DNA from: Paramacrobiotus metropolitanus
Taxonomy: Eukaryota; Tardigrada; Eutardigrada; Parachela; Macrobiotidae
Length of the DNA: 14,170 nucleotides
Reading direction: 5' to 3'
Assembly (NCBI RefSeq): GCF_019649055.1
Contig: NW_026570728.1
Span: 1 to 14,170 of the forward strand
Part shown: one piece after another, positions 1 to 5,840 of the stretch
Layout: each line of letters opens with the position of its first letter
Numbering within the stretch: position 1 is the stretch's first letter
Translations under genes and position numbers: made by a program
The notes under the pieces: model-generated
Database searches by the model: none
Told to the model about the DNA's origin: nothing
The model's input: only the letters and a program-made list of their open reading frames with translations

Positions 1-273
1 TGTGAGCGCAGGCGTACATGCGTACACCCTCGCTTTGGCAGTCTGTTGTGTTTTGTTGCACGCCCGCCTACGCGTGGCGAAAGCATAGTGTTCTGCGCGC
101 ACCCGCATCATGTGGCGGCTACGTGCGCACTTTTCACGCTTGCTGCAGTCAGCAATGCGGAGTTGTCCACGAGGAAATTCTATCGAATTTAGTCTGGATA
201 TAAATTTCTAGCAATCACGCCGTTTCTCGCTTTCTGTAGCGTAGGCGTATTTATAGCATTGCTAGTCTTTTTG
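1..273 (+). promoter_or_regulatory. Non-coding 5' end with candidate TATA box at 199-204
   Basis: There is no convincing coding frame here. TATAAA at 199-204 is followed by a second AT-rich TATTTATA-like word near 249-256. A 6-bp hairpin (TTGCTG with CAGCAA, loop CAGT) lies at 140-155. If this is U3 of the 5' LTR, transcription would start at about 225-235, placing the hairpin-rich stretch that follows in the RNA. The assignment is inferred from the TATA word alone. Confidence 0.35.
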
Positions 274-304
274 GTAGGCAGAATTCCGTCAATTCTGTTC
301 CTAC
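274..304 (+). other. 12-bp leader hairpin with a 2-nt bulge
   Basis: GTAGG plus CAGAATT (274-285) pairs with AATTCTG (291-297) and CCTAC (300-304). The loop is CCGTC and TT is bulged at 298-299. It is the first of a series of hairpins that continues to 885. Confidence 0.6.
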
Positions 305-477
305 GCGTGAACCTTCATCAGGTCCACGCTCATATGGTAGCAAGAGTCGTGTTTCTCCAGGATAATCTGTGAGTTTTTTCCGTCCATCCGACGAGGTGTG
401 GAAGAAGTCTCGCGAGAAAGGGCTCGCGTACGGTCCAGTGGCGAAGGAGCGTTTGGATCTCGACAGCAGATCAGCAC

Positions 478-507
478 CAGTGTGTCTCTACTGAGTAGAG
501 CACGCTG
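478..507 (+). repeat. Leader hairpin copy 1, CTCTAC-TGA-GTAGAG core
   Basis: CAGTGTG (478-484) pairs with CACGCTG (501-507), including one T-G wobble. T485 is bulged. The inner stem CTCTAC/GTAGAG closes loop TGA (492-494). The core and the bulged T are shared with the copy at 652-677, while the lower stem differs by compensating or wobble-compatible changes. Confidence 0.75.
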
Positions 508-651
508 TACTGACCTGACGCGATCAAGGCTACTGAAGTAGCTCTGATCGGAGGGGCACAAGCGCCGAAAAAGATCGCCGCAAGAGGCAGAAGCCCGAAG
601 GGGGGCACGAGTGGGCAAGCCACTTTTGGCTGTCGGGTGTGGAGTTTTCAG

Positions 652-677
652 GTGCGTCTCTACTGAGTAGAGCGCAC
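652..677 (+). repeat. Leader hairpin copy 2, CTCTAC-TGA-GTAGAG core
   Basis: GTGCG (652-656) pairs with CGCAC (673-677). T657 is bulged. CTCTAC (658-663) pairs with GTAGAG (667-672) around loop TGA. Relative to copy 1, one lower-stem pair changed from T-A to C-G and another from T-G to T-A, so pairing is kept while sequence varies. Confidence 0.75.
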
Positions 678-1033
678 ACACATTATACGCGCTCCCCCAA
701 AAAGGAGGTCGAGCGCCCCTGTCGTTGCCAACGTCAAGGCACGACAGAAGACCCGCAGCCAGCACGTCATTTGGTCGACGCACCGCTGCGTCCCGTTGAT
801 ACGAAACGGAAGGGGTTATCGGCTGGCCCAGGAGAAGTCAGCTTAATCGCTGGAGGATCGCTGGGAGGATTCGCGGAAGGACGCGCAGGATCGATTTCTG
901 GATCACGGAGACGATCAGGTCAGATTGCGGTTATTAATTTTATCATTGGTCGATAGGTAAAATCCTTAATTTTCATTCGTCGGTTCTGAGCTGAGCAGAA
1001 AAGTAGGCGGCACTTTTGCGCACGGCGCGCTAG

Positions 1034-1077
1034 CGAAAATTTTCGGATTTTGACGTGACGTCACTATGCCTTATAAA
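1034..1077 (+). promoter_or_regulatory. Candidate promoter: CRE palindrome plus TATA box
   Basis: GTGACGTCAC at 1055-1064 is a perfect CRE/ATF-type palindrome, and TATAAA follows at 1072-1077. A 12-bp palindrome CGAAAATTTTCG lies just upstream (1034-1045). Three CCAAT-type words (ATTGG near 1098 and 1122, CCAAT near 1161) sit downstream. A start near 1100-1105 would give a short leader holding the TGACCTTT array. It may be the true U3 core promoter or a second internal one. The call rests only on motif words and spacing. Confidence 0.4.
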
Positions 1078-1234
1078 TTGAAAAACAACTCACCTGATTG
1101 GTCGACTATTCGTAATGTGATTGGCGCAGCAGCGTAGCTAAAGTTAGCTAAGAAATCAGCCAATTAGAAGCTGAGATTTCCATAGGAGGCGGAGTTTTTC
1201 CGCACGGCACTCAAGATCGTGACGTAGCCAGCTA

Positions 1235-1246
1235 AGAAAATTTTCT
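1235..1246 (+). repeat. 12-bp palindrome AGAAAATTTTCT
   Basis: A perfect palindrome sharing the GAAAATTTTC core with the one at 1034-1045. Each is preceded by a GCACGGC word and lies near a GTGACGT word, so 1013-1064 and 1195-1247 look like a diverged duplication of a regulatory segment. Confidence 0.5.
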
Positions 1247-1265
1247 GAACCTACTGATGAGAAGT

Positions 1266-1623
1266 TGACCTTTACCAAAAAGTTGACGAGATTGATGACC
1301 TTTAACATAAGTGCTAAAGCTGAAGAAATAACGTTGTTCTGAGGAAATCTAAGTTGATTTCTTAAATAAAATCGAAAAATATTCTCAGGTTAGACGTTCC
1401 TGACTAAAGTTGTCAGTGACCTTTATAAGGAAAAAGTTTTGAAAGAAAAAGTGACCTTTAACGTGACGGAGTAAGCTATTAGGCTGAAACAGTGGAAGTG
1501 ACCTTTAAAAGGGACTTAGTTAAATTTTTCAAGAGAAAAGTGACCTTTAGAAAAGACTTAGCCCTTTTGAGGCAGAGTGACCTTTAATAAAGTTGAGCTC
1601 GATACGAAGAGAAGGTGACCTTT
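1266..1623 (+). promoter_or_regulatory. Array of eight TGACCTTT words (AAAGGTCA on the - strand)
   Basis: Identical TGACCTTT octamers lie at 1266, 1296, 1417, 1452, 1499, 1541, 1578 and 1616, all in the same orientation. The last six are spaced 35-47 bases apart in otherwise AT-rich non-coding sequence. Read on the other strand the word is AAAGGTCA, the monomer response element known for NR4A-type nuclear receptors (NBRE) and part of the extended half-site for FTZ-F1 and ERR types. As RNA, UGACCUUU is complementary to the many AAAGGUCA words in the coding region. AATAAA words at 1365, 1586 and 1726 could be poly(A) signals if an R region lies here. Confidence 0.7.
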
Positions 1624-1740
1624 AGGACAGCAACTGTTTCTGTTTACGTGTAAAGGGGCTTACATAGCTTTAACTAACACACGTGTCAGAAACATTATTA
1701 GCATCGTCCAAGTTATCCGATCATCAATAAACCCAAAGAC

Positions 1741-2085
1741 ATGGATCAAGATACAGACGGTAATGAACCGGTCTCAGCGGGTAGTCAGAGAGAACGGTCT
1801 CGGGGTTGAAAACCCTTACGAAGTGAAACTAAAGCCGTTCACACGTCCAGTGGAACATGAAAGAGCAACTCGAGCTCAGAAGACCTTTGGGAGGAAGGAC
1901 ACCAAAGGTTCAGAAGCCACATACCAAAAGGCTCTGAGGGAAACCTTGAACGAAAGTCGAGCGACGGAAATGGAGAAAGCTCCGGGCGACATGCCGGAGA
2001 TAACACGGTAGACCAGTCAAAGGTCACCGAAGAGAGAACGGCAGATGGACGGATACAAAGATGACTTGAAGCCGAGACCGGAGGA
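1741..2085 (+). CDS. Probable start of the N-terminal Gag extension, frame disrupted
   Basis: ATG at 1741 has a favourable context (G at -3, G at +4) and opens an acidic N-terminus of 22 codons in the same frame as the coiled coil at 2086-3240. That frame is interrupted by TGA at 1807, 1858 and 2062. A second frame is open from about 1763 to 2011 and also gives a charged product. So either an insertion/deletion pair or three nonsense changes break this part. All three TGA codons could come from CGA by C to T change. No domain is recognised, and there is no signal peptide. The next codons lead directly into the coiled-coil ORF. Confidence 0.4.
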
Positions 2086-3240
2086 ATGGCACGGTCGGCC
2101 GAAAAGGTCAAGGAGGAAAACGCGGATCAAGTTGAGAAGGGAAATGACGAAGTCAGTCAAAAGGTCACCGAAGGTGGTGGCGCCGTCAGCAGCAATGAGC
2201 TGATTGACGAAGAAAAGGTCAAACAAGATGACCTTTCGGATAATTCATTGTTCTTACAAGAACAGCTGGAAGAGAATGGTACCAGCCCCACGTCAAGTGA
2301 CAAGTTTTACACTGACGATGAAGACGAAACGACGGTACAGACGTCTTTCCATACGGCAATGAAGGAGGCAAACTTAACGAAAGGAATGTTTGATACGACC
2401 CTCCAGGACAAGCCAGAAGAGACCTTTGAAGGAATGGCGTCAGGAAGAGCCGACGACCGGGACCAAAGGTCACCATCACCAAAAACATCCGTAATGAATG
2501 GATTAAAGCAGCGTGTCAAGGAACTCGAGCAGTTACTTGACGAGAAGGAGAGCCAAGCATTCGCTGCCATTCGAGAACAACGGAATAAAACTATCGAAGT
2601 CGAAGCAAGGCTGTATGTGATGGAGCAAGAAAAGGTCACGCTCGAAGACGAAGCGCAACAATGGAAAGTCAGATTTGAAGTTCAGAAACAAGCAGCGGAA
2701 GATCTAAGGAAAATGGTCGAAGATCGAGACGCGGAAGGCATACTCATCGCAGAAGAAGACGGTCTGTCCGAGGAAGCAGCTGAAAGGTCACAGGAAATAG
2801 CAGAATTGAAAAATGAGCGTGACCTTTTACAGTCAAAGGTCAAGGAGGCCGAGAAAAAACGTGACGAATCTCTAGCAAATGCGACGAAGTTCACCGGAAA
2901 GGTCACCAGCTTGACGGCTGACATCTCGAAACTGAAGGATGACCTTAAATTACGCGAAGACCTTGTCAACACGTTACAAGCAGAATTAAAAGAGATGAAA
3001 AGGAAACACAACGAAGCGGAAAGCCAGAGAGATCAAGCAGCAAAGGAACTGCTTGAACTGGCTGAAATAACAAAAACTGAATTCAAGCGACTCAATGACG
3101 AAATCGACAACCAAAAGAAAGAAGCAAAGAAGTGGTTGAAGGAAGCACAACGGTGTGACGAACGGGTCACTGTGCTAGAAGTCGTGAATAAAGAAGGAAA
3201 GACAGAAAATGAAAAACAAAAGAAGAGATCGCCAAATTGA
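2086..3240 (+). CDS. Coiled-coil protein, probable N-terminal extension of Gag
   Basis: The product is 384 residues, highly charged, rich in E, K, D, Q and A, with no cysteine cluster, signal peptide or membrane segment. From about residue 138 to the end it shows regular heptad spacing of L, I, V and A, typical of a long parallel coiled coil. The first 130 residues are acidic and probably disordered. It ends at TGA 3238-3240, but the -1 frame continues the same coiled coil to 3707. The break falls just after an A-run near 3214-3220, as if one base were missing. It stands directly upstream of capsid and probably helps Gag multimerise; that role is inferred. The AGGTCA word occurs about ten times here, in several phases. 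A host structural protein is an alternative, but the shared motifs tie it to the element. Confidence 0.6.
   Translation: MARSAEKVKEENADQVEKGNDEVSQKVTEGGGAVSSNELIDEEKVKQDDLSDNSLFLQEQLEENGTSPTSSDKFYTDDEDETTVQTSFHTAMKEANLTKGMFDTTLQDKPEETFEGMASGRADDRDQRSPSPKTSVMNGLKQRVKELEQLLDEKESQAFAAIREQRNKTIEVEARLYVMEQEKVTLEDEAQQWKVRFEVQKQAAEDLRKMVEDRDAEGILIAEEDGLSEEAAERSQEIAELKNERDLLQSKVKEAEKKRDESLANATKFTGKVTSLTADISKLKDDLKLREDLVNTLQAELKEMKRKHNEAESQRDQAAKELLELAEITKTEFKRLNDEIDNQKKEAKKWLKEAQRCDERVTVLEVVNKEGKTENEKQKKRSPN
2214..2236 (+). repeat. AAAGGTCA / TGACCTTT inverted repeat, 7-nt spacer
   Basis: AAAGGTCA (2214-2221) and TGACCTTT (2229-2236) form a perfect 8-bp inverted repeat around AACAAGA. It lies inside the coiled-coil ORF. 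It could be an everted/inverted receptor site or an 8-bp RNA hairpin. Confidence 0.7.
2820..2842 (+). repeat. TGACCTTT / AAAGGTCA inverted repeat, 7-nt spacer
   Basis: TGACCTTT (2820-2827) and AAAGGTCA (2835-2842) form a perfect 8-bp inverted repeat around TACAGTC. It has the opposite order of half-sites to the repeat at 2214 but the same 7-nt spacer. Confidence 0.7.
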
Positions 3241-3707
3241 GCGATGAATCAGTCGGATTGGCTACTTCCGTAATGGAAAAGGATGATAAAATTACGGAAC
3301 TAAAAGTCCAACTGAAAGCAGTTGAGGAAGAGTGCCAAGCGAGAGGAAGGACCCTCGCAGACAGAGCGGATCGTATTACACGATTGGAAGCAGAAGCTGA
3401 GATCCTAAAAGCAGCGAAAATGGATCTCGATAAGACCCTTGATAACAGGGCCAGTACAATCTTCGAGCAAATGAGAAAGGTCACCGAAGCAAACAACGAT
3501 TACGAGAAACTGCGGAAGGACGCAAATGAAACCGTGAGACAGCTACAAGAAACAATTAAACAAAGAGACGAAGAAATCAAGACTCTCAAACGCTCGGCAA
3601 AACAGAAGGAAACTGAGATCCAACAGCCGGAACGAATCGAATCTCCGCCCCTGGATACGGTGAAGTCCACACCGTCGAAGGTAGCTTCCATTTCCAAGCT
3701 CCCTTAA
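3237..3707 (+). CDS. Continuation of the coiled-coil region
   Basis: The product is about 156 residues and continues the heptad pattern of the upstream ORF in the -1 frame. Coiled coil fills roughly residues 10-125, followed by a short S/P/K-rich tail. The listed start codon is TTG and is not meaningful; the segment is best read as the same protein after a one-base break. It ends at TAA 3705-3707. The identical frame stays open from 3708 through Gag to 5840, so a single stop separates it from capsid. That stop could be a C to T nonsense change (CAA to TAA), a readthrough codon, or a real end of a separate protein. Confidence 0.6.
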   Translation: MSDESVGLATSVMEKDDKITELKVQLKAVEEECQARGRTLADRADRITRLEAEAEILKAAKMDLDKTLDNRASTIFEQMRKVTEANNDYEKLRKDANETVRQLQETIKQRDEEIKTLKRSAKQKETEIQQPERIESPPLDTVKSTPSKVASISKLP

Positions 3708-3782
3708 AGACGGGGACTGGCCGAAGACGACGGCCATGATAAAGATAAGGTCAAAGCTGAAAAGGTCACCGACGATACTGAG

Positions 3783-5840
3783 TTGGCGAAGGGGCACTCA
3801 GGACCGACCGGTGGGGTCAATCCTCGGCAACAAGAAACAGGACCGAGGGAAACAATCGTCTACAAATCTGACCATCAACCAGATAATCATGAAGATCCAC
3901 GAGTTCGCCAAAACGAGCAGGAAAGGGTAGCTCGTGAAGAAGAGAGGCGAGAAAGAGAATACCGCGCGGAATATCACGCTGAAGCACAGCGACTCCGTCG
4001 CGAAGAACGGGAATTCAGAGGGATTATGAGAGCAATGTCTCGAAAGTCAGCGCTGATCGACTACAACGGCAACCGAGAAGCCTTACTCGGTTGGATCCGT
4101 CAGGTCAAGGAGACTCAGAAGACGTATGACCTTTCGGATGCAGCAATGATGCTGGAAGTCGCCAACGCAGTCAAAGGGGACGCGAAGGCATGGTTTGACG
4201 CGGAAAGAGAAATCGATGACGAAGAAGAGGCGGAAGAGTTAACCGTCGATGAATGGATGACAAAGTTCAAAGAACATTTTGGCGATCGTGACGAAGGGGT
4301 CAACGCCTTACGAGAAGCGATGACGAGAAAGTTCGAGGCTGGCAAAGAAACGCTTGACCAGTTCTATCAGGCGATCATGCGCTTCAAGTCGAAACGGATC
4401 ATAACTGAGAAGCAGGCTATCGGATTCCTGATTCAAGGATGTAAGAATGACAGTGACCTTTATAAGGCACTCCGAGCACAGAAATTCCATAACCCAATGG
4501 ATATCAAGGAATTCTTCCGCACCTGGTCGACTGGCGAAGAAAAGTATAAGGTCACGAGAGGCAATCGAGTCCAAGATGATTGCGTGATCATCCGATCGGG
4601 CCAGATCGAAGAAGTCGCGAATGGGCGACAGAACCAGTTGTGCTCGACGCCGGTGCCAGGATATAATACGGAATTCCCGCCTTTAGGCACCCAAGAAGTG
4701 ACCTTTGGCAACGGTCGAAATGAAGGTCAGGTATCGTACGCGACGATCGCGGCGATACAAACAGCTGTTCAGGAAGTAGCCAAGCCTGCGATTGCGGCGA
4801 TCCAAGCATCAGCTCAGCAAGCGGCAAGACCAAAACAGAATCCGCAAGGGAACGCGCAAAGGAATGCCCTGAATGGAGGGCTCGGTGGTCAAGGAATGGC
4901 TCAGGCGAATCCGGGCTTTGCTGGCCAGGGATTCAACGGCGGCGGGGGAAACCAAGGAAACTTCCGACCGAACCGCGGACAAGGAAATCAAGGACCACGA
5001 TACGGGTCGCGAGTAGAGCGCCTGTTCACCATGATCGACGGATGGGTGGTCAATAACGCGCTGACATGCCAGAACTGCATGTACGGCAACCACTACACAC
5101 AAGCGTGTTCGTTCACGGGAACACCGTGGAATCAGAACCCCAACCGGGTCGTGTATGAAGAATGGTTGATGCTGCGTAATAATCATGGCGGATGGCGCAA
5201 CGCAATGGCAAATGGTTATGTGCCACAATCACGCCAAGGCGGACGGTATGCTGGTCAAGGTGGCCAAGGGAATTTCGCCGGTCAAGGTGGCCAGGCTAAC
5301 TACAACAATCAAGGAGGCCAGGGCAATTTTGGCGGCCAAGGGAATTTCGCTGGTCAAGGTGGCCAGTGGAACAACGCTGGTCAAGGTGGCCAGTGGAACA
5401 ACGGAGGTCAAGGCGGCCAGGATAACTTCGGAGGCCAAGGCAACTTCGCCGGTCAAGGTGGCCAAGGCGGAGGAAACGGCGGATATGGCCCGGTTAGAGG
5501 CGGCTTCCGAGGTAGAGGCAGAGGCCGCGGCGGAAATCGCGGAAATTACGGCGGCGGCCAATGGAATGGTGGTGGTCAAGGTGGCCAATGGAACGGTGCT
5601 GGTCAAGGAGGCCAGTGGAATAATGGTGGTCAAGGTGGCCAGAATTTTGCCGGTCAAGGTGGCCAGGGCAATTTCGCCGGTCAAGGTGGCCAGGGCGACT
5701 TCGGCGGGCAGCAAGGCGGCTTCGTCGGTGGGAACCAGAACGGTTTCGGTCAGCAAGGCGGAGGCTTTAACTTCGCCCCGGCGAATGGTGCCGGTCAGGC
5801 GCAAGGTGCGCCGGTTCAGGGAAACGCTCAAGGTCAGTAG
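3783..5840 (+). CDS. gag: Gag polyprotein: capsid, CCHC zinc knuckle, GQGG/RGG tail
   Basis: Gag forms the particle shell and binds the element RNA. The frame is open from 3708; TTG at 3783 is only the first start-like codon, so translation probably begins further upstream. Residues 40-85 are a very basic and acidic charged helix. Residues 92-260 match the retrotransposon Gag capsid family, with the LLGWIRQ and AKAWFD helices. A single zinc knuckle of form CX2CX4HX4C has C429, C432, H437 and C442 (5067-5108). After it, about residues 485-660 are GQGG/NFAGQGG repeats with an RGG/RGRG box, a likely RNA-binding, condensation-prone tail. Gag ends at TAG 5838-5840, inside the stem of a predicted frameshift signal leading into pol. 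Confidence 0.9.
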   Translation: MAKGHSGPTGGVNPRQQETGPRETIVYKSDHQPDNHEDPRVRQNEQERVAREEERREREYRAEYHAEAQRLRREEREFRGIMRAMSRKSALIDYNGNREALLGWIRQVKETQKTYDLSDAAMMLEVANAVKGDAKAWFDAEREIDDEEEAEELTVDEWMTKFKEHFGDRDEGVNALREAMTRKFEAGKETLDQFYQAIMRFKSKRIITEKQAIGFLIQGCKNDSDLYKALRAQKFHNPMDIKEFFRTWSTGEEKYKVTRGNRVQDDCVIIRSGQIEEVANGRQNQLCSTPVPGYNTEFPPLGTQEVTFGNGRNEGQVSYATIAAIQTAVQEVAKPAIAAIQASAQQAARPKQNPQGNAQRNALNGGLGGQGMAQANPGFAGQGFNGGGGNQGNFRPNRGQGNQGPRYGSRVERLFTMIDGWVVNNALTCQNCMYGNHYTQACSFTGTPWNQNPNRVVYEEWLMLRNNHGGWRNAMANGYVPQSRQGGRYAGQGGQGNFAGQGGQANYNNQGGQGNFGGQGNFAGQGGQWNNAGQGGQWNNGGQGGQDNFGGQGNFAGQGGQGGGNGGYGPVRGGFRGRGRGRGGNRGNYGGGQWNGGGQGGQWNGAGQGGQWNNGGQGGQNFAGQGGQGNFAGQGGQGDFGGQQGGFVGGNQNGFGQQGGGFNFAPANGAGQAQGAPVQGNAQGQ
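4452..4471 (+). repeat. Bulged hairpin around a TGACCTTT word
   Basis: AGTG (4452-4455) pairs with CACT (4468-4471), A4456 is bulged, and CCTT (4457-4460) pairs with AAGG (4464-4467) around loop TAT. The 17 bases CAGTGACCTTTATAAGG at 4451-4467 are identical to leader positions 1414-1430. Confidence 0.55.
5067..5108 (+). other. CCHC zinc knuckle of Gag
   Basis: The spacing C-X2-C-X4-H-X4-C (C429, C432, H437, C442) is the retroviral nucleocapsid knuckle, which binds zinc and the RNA genome. There is a single copy. It sits unusually early relative to the long glycine-rich tail. Confidence 0.9.
5235..5720 (+). repeat. Glycine/glutamine-rich coding repeats
   Basis: About a dozen imperfect copies of a short unit with GGTCAAGG(T/C/A)GGCCA at its core encode GQGGQ, alternating with NFAGQ or WNNGGQ variants and interrupted by an RGRGRG box at about 5508-5545. 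The unit length varies by multiples of three, as expected for repeats evolving under coding constraint. Long open frames on both strands across it are by-products of the repeat. Only one copy here (about 5405) contains AGGTCA; the others read TGGTCA or CGGTCA. Confidence 0.8.

Larger units (their letters stand above)
411..885 (+). other. Hairpin-rich 5' leader segment
   Basis: This stretch has no supported gene; open frames on either strand lack family features. It holds many local stem-loops. At 411-428 the stem is CGCGAG/CTCGCG with loop AAAGGG. 478-507 and 652-677 form a related pair (separate entries). At 521-550 CGATCA/TGATCG encloses GCTAC/GTAGC with loop TGAA. At 555-566 GGC/GCC holds loop ACAAGC. 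At 719-747 CTGTCG/CGACAG, a bulged T and TGCC/GGCA hold loop AACGTCAA. Others are 777-792 (GACGC/GCGTC), 793-809 (CCGTT/AACGG, 7-nt loop) and 872-885 (CGCG/CGCG, loop GAAGGA). Several loops match those of the hairpin array at 5.8-6.8 kb, which argues for a function in the RNA. Confidence 0.6.

Noticed and set aside
272-290. Possible primer binding site starting TGGTAGG
   Set aside because: The bases are part of a 12-bp hairpin and show no T-arm complement. TGGATC at 1742 and TGGTCG near 773 were rejected for the same lack of tRNA match.
301-783. 160-codon open frame on the - strand, and a 105-codon + frame at 639-956
   Set aside because: No domain, no repeat-free composition or family feature; the region is better explained by the GC-rich hairpins of the leader.
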